NCBI GenBank assembly: GCA_045658315.1
Contig: JAZOUV010000047.1
Span: 1-16,764 of the forward strand
Direction: 5' to 3'
Origin: RGIG1995 sp045658315
Lineage (GTDB): Bacteria; Bacillota; Clostridia; Oscillospirales; CAG-272
DNA length: 16,764 nt
Shown here: positions 6,493-13,704 of the stretch, piece after piece
How the letters are laid out: the number at the start of each line of letters is the position of its first letter
How positions within the stretch are numbered: position 1 is the stretch's first letter
The notes under the pieces: generated by a model
Told to the model about the DNA's origin: nothing
The model's database searches: none
The model's input: the letters and a program-made list of their open reading frames with translations, nothing else
Position numbers and translations under genes: made by a program

Positions 6493-9285
6493 ATGACAAA
6501 CGATATGCCATTATCTCTTGATTGCAAAAGCACTCAGAATAAAATAAAATTCAGCCCCTATCTGCTTTGGGCGTTCTTTATTCCCGCCGCTATCTACCTT
6601 GTTATCTATCTTATCAGAGGAGTTTATCCTATCGGCGAGGAATCGGTGCTTGTCCTTGACCTTAACGCACAGTACGTTTACTTCTTTGAAGAGCTACGCG
6701 ACGTTCTCCACGGAAACGGCAGTCTGTTATACTCTTGGCAAAGAGCTCTCGGCGGTGAATTTATGGGTATGTTTGCCTACTACCTCGCCAGCCCCTTTAA
6801 TCTCCTTATCGCTCTCTTTCCCGAAAATGCCATTACCGAAGCTTTGCTTACAATATTCGTCTTAAAAGCAGGTCTTTCAGGCTTCAACTTTGCCGTTTAT
6901 CTTCACTACTCCGACAGAGCAAAAAGCAAATATGCCTCGGTCATATTCTCTTCAATGTACGCCCTGACCTCGTACGCTATGGTCAACGCCCACAACACCA
7001 TGTGGATCGACGTTCTCCTCTTTCTTCCCTTGGTCATTCTCGGCCTTGAAGAGCTTATAAACAAGAGAAAATACAAGCTTTACACAATAGTTCTTGCGGT
7101 TTCCGTCATTTCAAACTTCTATATCGGTTTTATGCTGTGTATTTTCCTGATTATTTATTCTATATACTACTATTGTGCATACGGTTACTCCGACGAATAT
7201 AATGCATCGGGAGAATCATTTCACGTAATTAAATCATTTCTCCGCGTACTCTTTTTCTCCCTGTTGGCACTGGCAATGTCCGCGGTCATTATATTTACCA
7301 TTTATTACTCTCTTAAATTCGGTAAAAATGACTTTTCAAATCCCGACTATACCCTTAACTCTAAGTTTAACGTTTTGGAACTGTTTGCAAAAATGCTTCC
7401 AAACTCATACGATACCGTCAGACCCGAGGGACTTCCCTTTGTCTATTGCGGAGTCCTTTCGCTGCTCCTTATTCCCGTATTCTTTGTTTCAAGAAGAATC
7501 ACCCCGCGAGAAAAAATCTGTGCAGGTTTTATCCTCTCTACCATGGTCATACTTTTCTCGGCATCAACTCTCGATATTTTTATGCACGGTATGCAAAAAC
7601 CCAACTGGCTGAACTACCGCTACAGCTTTATGTTCTGCTTTTTGCTTGTAGTCTTTGCCCACCAAACGTTTACACACATAAAACAAATCAATTTTAACCA
7701 TATTGTTGCTTCGTGCGGCAGTTTGTTTCTAATAATAGTCCTTGTTCAAAACGAAGAATATGAGTTCATTGACAACGTAACATGTATATGGATAAGCCTT
7801 ATTTGCGTCGGCGTTTACCTTCTTACACTGTATGCGGTCAAAAGAGAAAACCTAACAAACTTCACGTCGCTTATTCTTGCTATCCTTGTTTCTACCGAGC
7901 TCCTTATTAACGGCTACGTAAACCTTGATTCACTTGACCAAGACGTCATTTTCACTACAAGAACAGCCTACAGAGAATACGTTGACAAAATGCGTCCCCT
8001 TACCGATTATATAATCGAAAATGACGACTCCTTCTACCGCTTTGAAAAGACGAGCCACAGAAGAACAAACGACAATATGGCACTTGATATAAACGGGCTG
8101 TCAAGCTCCACCTCGACACTGAATGCTTCTATCGTTAAGCTTTTGAATCAAATGGGCTATGCCTCAAAATCACACTGGTCAAAATATCTCGGTGGAACCC
8201 CTGTATCCGATTCATTGCTCGGCATTAAATATATCATATCCGATGACAACTTGAACAGCGAATTTTTTAAAGAACTTCACAGAGAAAATGATTTTAGCGT
8301 CTATGAAAACAAATATGCCCAAAGCATTGCCTTTGCGGTATCGGAAAGAACGGAATACGTCGATTTCGGCTTTCATGACACCCCCTTTGAGCTTATAAAC
8401 GAGCTTGTTACCGCTATGCTTGATGCAGACAAGCCTATACAGTTGTTTAAGCCTATAGAAAACGTAACGGAAACTACGGATAATGCACTGAAAACTCAGG
8501 CAACCTCTGACTATACAAAATATGTTCCGAAGAATGAAAACCTCGACGCCGTTATTTCCTATACCTTTAATGCTCCCACAGACGATGAGCTGTACTTCTT
8601 CTACCCATCTGACTATCCGAGAAAGGTAGAGCTTAAGCTTAACAACAGAGACTGGGGAACCTTTTTCGACAATGAAACCGACAGAATAATTGCACTCAAC
8701 CGCTTTGAAAAGGATGAAACCGTTAATTTTAAAGTAACGCTTGAAGACGATAATCTCTATGTTTTGACAGATCAAAATTACTTCTATTATATGGATACGG
8801 AAATATATAAAGAGGTAATGACAAAGCTCAGTGAATGCAGTTTTAACGTTGAAGAACATTCCGACACACGTCTCAAGGGCGTAATAAACGTAAAACAACC
8901 TAACTCACTTCTGTTCACATCTATTCCCTATGACGAGGGGTGGCATATTTACTGCGACGGAAAAGAACTCGATCTTGCTATGACGGCAGATTCTTTACTT
9001 GCGGCTCGACTACCGCAGGGCAAACACGAGCTTGAATTTGTATATATGCCCGATTGCTTTGTTTACGGTTCTATAGTCGCCGCCGTATCATTCGTTATAT
9101 TTATTACAATCATTCTTCTTGATGAAATAGCAAAAAGAAAGAAAAGAAAGCTTCTGGTACAAAAAGCCGTAGACGATTTCTATGAAGAATTTGAATTGCC
9201 CGAAGATATTGAAAATGACATTTCCGATACCCTTACCGAAAATACAAACGGAAAAAACACAGAAAATCAGACACCGAATGAATAA
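6493..9285 (+). CDS. YfhO family multi-pass membrane protein
   Basis: A 930-residue membrane protein of the YfhO family (PF09586), large integral proteins of the GT-C-like superfamily tied to cell-envelope glycosylation. In Bacillus and Listeria, YfhO proteins are linked to lipoteichoic acid or wall sugar decoration. The N-terminal half (to ~residue 475) is about a dozen TM segments. The first (~22-42) is followed by EESVLVLDLNAQYVYFF (49-65), which carries the acidic pair expected of the GT-C active site, and later HNTMWIDVLLFLPL is typical. Residues ~490-850 form a soluble, probably extracellular, domain rich in beta structure (FTSIPYDEGWHIYCDG near its end). A last TM at ~856-876 is followed by a basic patch and a 50-residue acidic cytoplasmic tail. 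AAGGAG overlaps the preceding stop codon. The substrate sugar cannot be inferred. Confidence 0.9.
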   Translation: MTNDMPLSLDCKSTQNKIKFSPYLLWAFFIPAAIYLVIYLIRGVYPIGEESVLVLDLNAQYVYFFEELRDVLHGNGSLLYSWQRALGGEFMGMFAYYLASPFNLLIALFPENAITEALLTIFVLKAGLSGFNFAVYLHYSDRAKSKYASVIFSSMYALTSYAMVNAHNTMWIDVLLFLPLVILGLEELINKRKYKLYTIVLAVSVISNFYIGFMLCIFLIIYSIYYYCAYGYSDEYNASGESFHVIKSFLRVLFFSLLALAMSAVIIFTIYYSLKFGKNDFSNPDYTLNSKFNVLELFAKMLPNSYDTVRPEGLPFVYCGVLSLLLIPVFFVSRRITPREKICAGFILSTMVILFSASTLDIFMHGMQKPNWLNYRYSFMFCFLLVVFAHQTFTHIKQINFNHIVASCGSLFLIIVLVQNEEYEFIDNVTCIWISLICVGVYLLTLYAVKRENLTNFTSLILAILVSTELLINGYVNLDSLDQDVIFTTRTAYREYVDKMRPLTDYIIENDDSFYRFEKTSHRRTNDNMALDINGLSSSTSTLNASIVKLLNQMGYASKSHWSKYLGGTPVSDSLLGIKYIISDDNLNSEFFKELHRENDFSVYENKYAQSIAFAVSERTEYVDFGFHDTPFELINELVTAMLDADKPIQLFKPIENVTETTDNALKTQATSDYTKYVPKNENLDAVISYTFNAPTDDELYFFYPSDYPRKVELKLNNRDWGTFFDNETDRIIALNRFEKDETVNFKVTLEDDNLYVLTDQNYFYYMDTEIYKEVMTKLSECSFNVEEHSDTRLKGVINVKQPNSLLFTSIPYDEGWHIYCDGKELDLAMTADSLLAARLPQGKHELEFVYMPDCFVYGSIVAAVSFVIFITIILLDEIAKRKKRKLLVQKAVDDFYEEFELPEDIENDISDTLTENTNGKNTENQTPNE

Positions 9286-9296
9286 AGTTTGATACG

Positions 9297-9331
9297 AATG
9301 ACCACCCTCTAAAACGGGGGTGGTCATTTTT
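9297..9331 (+). terminator. Strong terminator after yfhO
   Basis: An 11-bp perfect stem, AATGACCACCC (9297-9307) and GGGTGGTCATT (9318-9328), is followed by a T run to 9331. It sits 12 bases past the yfhO stop. Its 3' arm and T run overlap the likely start of the next gene. Confidence 0.85.
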
Positions 9332-9737
9332 GATTACAAAATATTATGAATTACCGTTAGTTTTTTTGACAGGCGGAAGCGTATATATGCTTCTTGAAAT
9401 TATGTGGCGTGGCTTTACCCATTGGTCGATGGGAATATGCGGCGGTATTTGTTTTCTCGGAATATATATTTTCGAGATACTGAAGCAAGACTGTCATATC
9501 GTAAAAAAATGTTTGTTCGGCAGTATTTTTATTACATTCAATGAATTTATAACAGGATGTATAGTAAACCTTTTACTTGGCTGGAACGTGTGGGACTATT
9601 CACACCTTATTTTCAACATAATGGGACAGGTTTGTATGCTCTATTCCATACTGTGGTTCTTACTCTGCATACCTGCCTTTAAAACTGCACGGCTCATGCG
9701 GGATAATATCTTTTCGCGAAAAAAAGTGTTGCAATAA
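9330..9737 (+). CDS. Small membrane protein, CmpB-like 'putative ABC transporter permease' (PF06541)
   Basis: A 135-residue, four-TM protein with hydrophobic segments at about 8-26, 34-50, 60-84 and 95-118. The pattern GGSVYMLLEIMWRGFTHWSM (15-34), CGGICFL, then NEFITGCIVN...WNVWDYS (71-91) fits the CmpB/DUF1113 family, whose members are labelled putative ABC permeases though their role is unproven. The only start that keeps the first TM is TTG at 9330, inside the T run of the upstream terminator. The terminator's 3' arm GGGGGTGG (9316-9323) would act as its ribosome site. An ATG at residue 20 would remove half of TM1. No separate promoter is clear, so expression may depend on read-through from yfhO. 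Confidence 0.75.
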   Translation: MITKYYELPLVFLTGGSVYMLLEIMWRGFTHWSMGICGGICFLGIYIFEILKQDCHIVKKCLFGSIFITFNEFITGCIVNLLLGWNVWDYSHLIFNIMGQVCMLYSILWFLLCIPAFKTARLMRDNIFSRKKVLQ

Positions 9738-9757
9738 GCTCCTTCGGGCTGTATAAT
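9729..9757 (+). promoter_or_regulatory. Promoter of the HAD phosphatase gene
   Basis: TTGCAA (9729-9734), a 17-base spacer and TATAAT (9752-9757). The -35 coincides with the last two codons of the CmpB-like gene. A 9-bp inverted repeat (9746-9754 with 9765-9773) straddles the -10 and start site. Confidence 0.8.
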
Positions 9758-9791
9758 AAATACAATACAGTCCAAACAAGGAGACTTTTTC

Positions 9792-10433
9792 ATGTACAAC
9801 TATGTTCTTTTCGACCTTGACGGAACTCTTACAGACCCTGGTGTCGGTATTACAAACTCCGTTGCATACGCACTTCGCTCCTTTGGCATTGAAAACACAG
9901 ACAGACGACAGCTTTATAATTTTATCGGCCCTCCGCTTAAGGATTCTTTTTCAAAGTATTACTCTCTTTCCGAAGCCGACTGCGAAAAAGCTATCTATGA
10001 ATACCGAGTTTATTTTAAAGAAAAAGGAATGTTTGAAAATTCGGTCTACAGTAACGTTCCCGAATTGCTCCAAAAACTTAAAGCAGACGGAAAACGACTT
10101 GTTGTTGCCACATCAAAACCCGAGGAATTTGCCGTTACTATTCTCAAACACTTTGAATTGTACAAATTTTTTGATTTTGTCTGTGGTGCTTCTATGGACG
10201 GAAAAAGAAGTATAAAGAGCGACGTTATAAAATACGCACTTGATAAATGTAATATAACGGATTTGAATAAAACCGTTATGATTGGAGATCGAAAACACGA
10301 TATTATCGGAGCTAAATCAGTCGGCATTGACTCTGTCGGTGTTCTGTACGGCTACGGCAATTTTGATGAACTGACCCAAGCGGGTGCAACGTATATTGCT
10401 CAAAAAGTCAACGACATTTTAAAATTTATATAA
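9792..10433 (+). CDS. HAD family phosphatase (phosphoglycolate phosphatase-like)
   Basis: A subfamily IA haloacid dehalogenase hydrolase of 213 residues. Motif I LFDLDGTL has nucleophile D8 and acid D10. Motif II is VVATSKP with T107/S108. Motif III is the lysine K142 in IKSDVI, and motif IV is MIGDRKHD with D166 and D170. A helical cap lies between ~15 and 85 and contains FIGPPLKDSF (44-53), typical of the Gph/PpaX/5'-nucleotidase group. Probable substrates are small phosphoesters such as phosphoglycolate, nucleoside monophosphates or pyrophosphate; sequence alone does not choose. AAGGAG lies 8 bases before the ATG. It has its own promoter and a strong terminator, so it is probably monocistronic. 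Confidence 0.92.
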   Translation: MYNYVLFDLDGTLTDPGVGITNSVAYALRSFGIENTDRRQLYNFIGPPLKDSFSKYYSLSEADCEKAIYEYRVYFKEKGMFENSVYSNVPELLQKLKADGKRLVVATSKPEEFAVTILKHFELYKFFDFVCGASMDGKRSIKSDVIKYALDKCNITDLNKTVMIGDRKHDIIGAKSVGIDSVGVLYGYGNFDELTQAGATYIAQKVNDILKFI

Positions 10434-10490
10434 ACAATACCGTTGTATGTACACCTCTTAATACTGTGTACCTGCAACGGTATTGTTTTT
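10432..10490. terminator. Bidirectional terminator, two-tier hairpin
   Basis: A 14-bp outer stem, AAACAATACCGTTG (10432-10445) with CAACGGTATTGTTT (10475-10488), encloses an inner GTACAC/GTGTAC hairpin (10449-10454, 10466-10471). T runs at the plus-strand end and A/T at the other end serve the converging HAD and methyltransferase-like genes. It begins within the HAD stop codon and abuts the opposite gene's stop. Confidence 0.85.
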
Positions 10491-11394
10491 AATTATTTTC
10501 AATATACCATTTTATTTCGTCTTCAATCCAGTATGCAAAACGGGTATACGGCAGTCTGTTTTCGTGCTGTTTTATTTGAGTGTATAAAGGTGCACCGTCA
10601 ACCTGCCCTTCCCATATATCCGCATAACAAAAATCGTATTCATCACGCTCAACCATTTTCATATATTCTATAGCATCTGCGTGCACAAGCTTGATTTTCT
10701 CTTTATGCTCAAATTGGGGTAAAATATATTTTTCAAAAAGAATAATTATTTTTTCGCTTATTTCTACAATAGTTATACTTTTAACCTTTTCCATAAGGGA
10801 TATAATATACGGATAATATCCGAGTCCAAGCCCTAAAACAAGACATCTGCCCTCGGCTTTATCAACGTCTGTTTGCATAGAATTTATTTCGGACGGACAT
10901 ACACTCACCCAAGGCATATTTCCTTCATATACACTCGGAAAAAATACTCTGCTGTTGAAAAATGCAAGTTTTGGCACGACAATCTCCTCTGACAATTTTG
11001 GCATATCATACTGAAGAAATTCGCCTTTTTCGTAACAAGCATTAGTAAGCAGAATATTTCCGTTGTTTACCGTTGGAACTTTTATATTTTTCAGATACGG
11101 GTCTTCGTAAAAAGACTCTTTTTTTAAACATTCGGCATTGGCAAACAGTTTTTTTAAATAGTCATCATCTGCATATTCCCATATATTCAACAAGTCGCAC
11201 AACTTCTTTACAACGTAAAACGTCTCGAAATCACCTTTGTAATACCCCTCTTTTGCCAGCTCATCAAGCTGCTCTTTGGAATATTTCTTTTTTTCTTTTT
11301 CAAGCTCATTTGAAGTATAGCTTATTACGGGAGCAGAATCTATTATCTTCCGAGATATATAACTCGAAAGTTTTAAACTCGCTTCTTTATTCAT
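10489..11394 (-). CDS. Class I SAM-dependent methyltransferase-like / spermidine-synthase-like protein
   Basis: A 301-residue cytosolic protein of uncertain function. The C-terminal half has a Rossmann methyltransferase signature: RCLVLGLGLGYYPYIISL (183-200, glycine-rich motif I), ITIVEISEKII (207-217, acidic E211 ending beta-2, as for ribose binding), KLVHADAIEYM (235-245, D240) and YDFCYADIWEG (253-263, motif IV-like D259). The order and the 'DxYDxxxxDIW' strand resemble spermidine synthases, but the usual polyamine-site residues are not evident. The N-terminal ~180 residues are unlike any family I recognise: charged helices, then a beta-rich part. AAGGAG precedes the ATG by 5 bases. The ~120-base leader holds three hairpins built from a repeated ATCAATG motif. 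A role in methylation or polyamine-like chemistry is inference; the substrate is unknown. Confidence 0.65.
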   Translation of the reverse strand: MNKEASLKLSSYISRKIIDSAPVISYTSNELEKEKKKYSKEQLDELAKEGYYKGDFETFYVVKKLCDLLNIWEYADDDYLKKLFANAECLKKESFYEDPYLKNIKVPTVNNGNILLTNACYEKGEFLQYDMPKLSEEIVVPKLAFFNSRVFFPSVYEGNMPWVSVCPSEINSMQTDVDKAEGRCLVLGLGLGYYPYIISLMEKVKSITIVEISEKIIILFEKYILPQFEHKEKIKLVHADAIEYMKMVERDEYDFCYADIWEGQVDGAPLYTQIKQHENRLPYTRFAYWIEDEIKWYIENN

Positions 11395-11515
11395 TTACTC
11401 TCCTTAACCAACCATTATCAATGCAGTCATTGACACACGATAGCGTTATCAATGTCGGGCACAAACCGGCATTGATGTATAAACGGGCTTGTTCTCCAGC
11501 ATTTCGCAAAAGGTA
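11395..11515 (-). promoter_or_regulatory. Structured leader of the methyltransferase-like gene
   Basis: Three inverted repeats lie upstream of the ribosome site: TCAATG/CATTGA (11418-11433), GATA/TATC (11439-11450) and an 11-bp stem ATCAATGTCGG/CCGGCATTGAT (11448-11458, 11466-11476). The same hexamer recurs in four arms, so alternative pairings are possible. I do not recognise a known riboswitch class. Confidence 0.4.
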
Positions 11516-11520
11516 TGTCC

Positions 11521-11526
11521 ATTTTA
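11521..11526 (-). promoter_or_regulatory. Tentative extended -10 promoter for the methyltransferase-like gene
   Basis: The minus strand reads TGG-TAAAAT, an extended -10 element without a recognisable -35 upstream. It is the best candidate I find and implies the ~120-base leader described above. Confidence 0.3.
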
Positions 11527-11585
11527 CCATTTTTTAACTTTTTTCTTTTTTTTATTTTTTGACTTAAAAAAAGCCGAAAAAGCCC

Positions 11586-11614
11586 TTGACATTTTTATTT
11601 TGTTGTGATATTAT
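11586..11614 (+). promoter_or_regulatory. Promoter of tRNA-Arg
   Basis: A consensus -35 TTGACA (11586-11591), a 17-base spacer and the -10 TATTAT (11609-11614) end about 21 bases before the mature tRNA. Confidence 0.85.
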
Positions 11615-11635
11615 AATCAAGTACGAAAAATACAT

Positions 11636-11711
11636 GCGCTGCTAGCTCAGTGGATAGAGTGCCCGGCTACGAACCGGTAGGTCGCAGGTTCGAATCCTGC
11701 GCGGCGCGCCA
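11636..11711 (+). tRNA. tRNA-Arg (anticodon ACG)
   Basis: A complete 76-base cloverleaf: acceptor GCGCTGC pairs with GCGGCGC (one T-G wobble), D-stem GCTC/GAGT, anticodon loop CTACGAA with ACG at 11669-11671, T-arm GCAGG-TTCGAAT-CCTGC, discriminator G and an encoded CCA. The top pair of the anticodon stem (27-43) is a C-U mismatch. A34 is expected to be deaminated to inosine by TadA so that CGU, CGC and CGA can be read. It is transcribed as a single gene between its own promoter and terminator. Confidence 0.97.
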
Positions 11712-11714
11712 TAT

Positions 11715-11758
11715 GGTTGAGTCTAAAGTGAAATAATCGCTTTAGACTCAACCTTTTT
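11715..11758 (+). terminator. Terminator of tRNA-Arg
   Basis: A 14-bp perfect stem, GGTTGAGTCTAAAG (11715-11728) and CTTTAGACTCAACC (11740-11753), is followed by TTTTT, four bases past the tRNA CCA. Its 3' arm is nearly identical to that of the terminator at 15146-15195. Confidence 0.9.
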
Positions 11759-11865
11759 GTTATGTATAAGCAAAAGAATACGAAAAAGAGGATTAAGTAT
11801 AACACCAACACGCATTTAAACGTTTTTTCGATAAGCTTTATCTAACTAACTTATATCAAAAGATT

Positions 11866-12480
11866 TTACATTGTACCTCTGTCATCTGTATCATTATAAT
11901 TAAAGCCGTTATTCTGGTCAAATATCGGTTGTTCGATCGGCTGTATAGGCTTTTCCTCGGTAAGCTTTTTCAGCTTGTAATATCCCGATATTCCGCCTAT
12001 CACACTTATTATCATACATGCACGAACAACGATATCCATTATATTATCAGCAGTAAATCCCGCCCAAACAAACATCATCACCGTATCAACCAATAAAAAT
12101 ACCAAACCTGCTATCAAGCCGCCGATCTTGCCCTTTTTTGCGGTGTGCCAACACAGTACATACAACAAAACTATAATAAGTGCCGCACCTATAAAAAATG
12201 CCAACACTCCGTTATTCATAAAGTTGTAATCACCTATATTTCCATCATAATATTCAACAGGATATTTACCGCATAAATACATACCCATATCAAGCAGCAA
12301 GTACGGAACCCAAGCAGTAAACAAAAAGTATGTATTTGAATTTACTACCAACAAAAATCCGTTTACCACCGTCAATATAATCAACAACAATAAACTTCCG
12401 CAAGCAGAATTATAGCCTCTTTCATATAACTGTCTTTCGTTCATTTGATTTTGTTGATTCTTCCCAAATAATTTTGCCAT
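11866..12480 (-). CDS. Conserved-looking five-TM membrane protein, unknown function
   Basis: A 204-residue protein I do not recognise. The polar, Gln-rich N-terminus (MAKLFGKNQQNQMNERQLYE) contains no signal. Five hydrophobic segments follow at about 28-46, 50-70, 92-111, 117-141 and 146-167, then a 35-residue acidic, Pro/Asn/Asp-rich cytoplasmic tail. The loop GKYPVEYYDGNIGDYNFMNN (71-90) is tyrosine- and asparagine-rich and would be outside if the N-terminus is in. GGAGG lies 10 bases before the ATG, and the gene has its own strong promoter (12516-12544). Only a weak GATAA/TTATC hairpin follows it, without a clear T run. It is divergent from the second ABC operon, but nothing links the two functionally. 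Confidence 0.75.
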   Translation of the reverse strand: MAKLFGKNQQNQMNERQLYERGYNSACGSLLLLIILTVVNGFLLVVNSNTYFLFTAWVPYLLLDMGMYLCGKYPVEYYDGNIGDYNFMNNGVLAFFIGAALIIVLLYVLCWHTAKKGKIGGLIAGLVFLLVDTVMMFVWAGFTADNIMDIVVRACMIISVIGGISGYYKLKKLTEEKPIQPIEQPIFDQNNGFNYNDTDDRGTM

Positions 12481-12515
12481 AATCTTTGTTCCTCCATATA
12501 CATTATTTCGATATT

Positions 12516-12544
12516 ATTTTATCACACAAAAAAATCTCTGTCAA
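12516..12544 (-). promoter_or_regulatory. Promoter of the five-TM protein gene
   Basis: On the minus strand, consensus TTGACA (12544-12539), a 17-base spacer and TAAAAT (12521-12516). Confidence 0.85.
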
Positions 12545-12565
12545 CATTTTTCTACTCCGAAGTCA

Positions 12566-12606
12566 ATGCATAATTTGATGCATAACCAATCGGTTTATGC
12601 ATTTTT
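12566..12606. repeat. Direct and inverted ATGCATAA repeats, terminator-like hairpin
   Basis: ATGCATAA occurs twice directly (12566-12573, 12578-12585) and once inverted as TTATGCAT (12595-12602). The second copy and the inverted copy form a 10-bp hairpin with AACC/GGTT at the top and a single-base bulge, followed by TTTTT. It lies between two divergent promoters, so it is either an operator or an orphan terminator. Confidence 0.45.
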
Positions 12607-12682
12607 CTTAGCTAAAACTCACACATTTACCTACATTACATTGTATATATCATAGATAAAATGCAGAATTATATAATTACTC

Positions 12683-12711
12683 TTGATTTTTTGAATAAAT
12701 AATGCTATAGT
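12683..12711 (+). promoter_or_regulatory. Promoter of the second ABC importer operon
   Basis: TTGATT (12683-12688), a 17-base spacer and TATAGT (12706-12711). A 12-base palindrome AATTATATAATT (12667-12678) lies just upstream. The leader is about 35 bases. Confidence 0.75.
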
Positions 12712-12753
12712 GTTATTGTGAAATTTTATTTATATAAGTGAGGTTGACATCCT

Positions 12754-13596
12754 ATGAAAAAGATTATTGCACTTCTTTTAACAGTTGTACTTTGTACTGC
12801 TGTTCTCGCAAGCTGCGGAAACGCTGCCGACAAGCAAAGCCTTGAAGCTATAAAAGAAAAGGGCGAACTCGTTGTTTATACAAACGCTGAATTCCCTCCT
12901 TTTGAATATCTTGCAGACGGCAAACCCACAGGCGTTGACATGGACATCGCTAAAGCAATCGCTGACGAAATCGGCGTTGAACTTAAAATCGAAAACGTTA
13001 AGTTCGATACCATCATCTCTTCCGTTCAGTCCGGTAAAGCCGCTATGGGTGCTGCAGGTATTACAGTTACAGAAGAAAGAAAAGAATCCGTTGATTTTTC
13101 CATTTCTTACACAACAAGCACACAGTACGTTATTCTGCCCGTTGACGCTGAATATACAAACATTACCTCTCTCAAGGGTATGGATATCGGCGTTCAGCTC
13201 GGTACTACCGGTGATTTCATCATCTCCGATGAGGTAAACGGTTACAAAGATGACGACGGCAACGCCGTTAAGGGTGTTCTTCAGGATTCCGGAGCATCCG
13301 TTACAACCTACAACAACGCTAACCTTGCTGCTGAAGCACTTAAGGCAGGCAAGATCAAAGCCGTTGTAGTTGATAAGCTTCCTGCTGAGCTTATTGCAAA
13401 GAACAGCGACGGTAAGCTTAAGGCTGTTGAGCTTGTTTACGAAGACGGCTCCAACACCGCTGAGTCCTATGCTATCTGCGTTGCAAAGGGCAACGATACT
13501 CTCCTCGAAGTCGTTAATAAGGTTATCAAAGACCTTCTCGATAGTGGTAAGATTGACGAATATATCGTTACACACACAACAAACGCTCTCGCGTAA
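12754..13596 (+). CDS. Amino acid ABC transporter substrate-binding lipoprotein (family 3)
   Basis: The receptor of the second importer, 280 residues. The lipoprotein signal MKKIIALLLTVVLCTAVLAS ends in a classic LASC lipobox with C21. The mature family 3 fold shows LVVYTNAEFPPFEYL (~39-53), GVDMDIAKAIADEIG, AAGITVTEERKESVDFS (the canonical ligand-carboxylate binding loop), then GVQLGTTGDFI and KAVVVDKLPAELIA in the second lobe. This is the standard polar amino acid type, unlike the longer loop of the first importer's receptor, so the ligand probably differs. Codons here are visibly more C/G-ending than in neighbours (GTT, GCT, ATC, GGC), consistent with high expression. GAGGT precedes the ATG by about 10 bases. 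Confidence 0.93.
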   Translation: MKKIIALLLTVVLCTAVLASCGNAADKQSLEAIKEKGELVVYTNAEFPPFEYLADGKPTGVDMDIAKAIADEIGVELKIENVKFDTIISSVQSGKAAMGAAGITVTEERKESVDFSISYTTSTQYVILPVDAEYTNITSLKGMDIGVQLGTTGDFIISDEVNGYKDDDGNAVKGVLQDSGASVTTYNNANLAAEALKAGKIKAVVVDKLPAELIAKNSDGKLKAVELVYEDGSNTAESYAICVAKGNDTLLEVVNKVIKDLLDSGKIDEYIVTHTTNALA

Positions 13597-13623
13597 GTTT
13601 TCCAGTTAGTTAATAAAGCTTTT

Positions 13624-13659
13624 CTACTCTCCCGGGCTTTTTCGGCTGTGGGAGAGTAG
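13624..13659 (+). promoter_or_regulatory. Intercistronic hairpin between binding protein and permease
   Basis: A 10-bp perfect stem, CTACTCTCCC (13624-13633) and GGGAGAGTAG (13650-13659), with no T run after it. Such hairpins after the receptor gene of ABC operons commonly protect the upstream mRNA or partly attenuate, giving excess receptor over membrane subunits. The 108-base gap contrasts with 32 bases in the first importer. Confidence 0.65.
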
Positions 13660-13704
13660 TATTCTAAATTCATTTTTTATTTTTAGTAAAAAGGTATTTG
13701 AATT

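Noticed and set aside
8212..8898. 228-codon open frame on the minus strand inside yfhO
   Set aside because: It lies fully antisense to a well-supported membrane protein, has no ribosome site, and its Cys/Phe/Ile-rich composition is that of a shadow frame.
11073..11537. 154-codon plus-strand frame
   Set aside because: Mostly antisense to the methyltransferase-like gene, with an unlikely composition and no ribosome site.
12692..12703. ArgR-like half-site TGAATAAATAAT in the promoter spacer of the second importer
   Set aside because: Only one half matches the expected ARG box, and AT-rich matches are common by chance.
12778..13575. 265-codon open frame on the minus strand inside the second binding-protein gene
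   Set aside because: Antisense to a clear lipoprotein gene; Cys/Asn/Phe-rich repetitive composition, no start signals.
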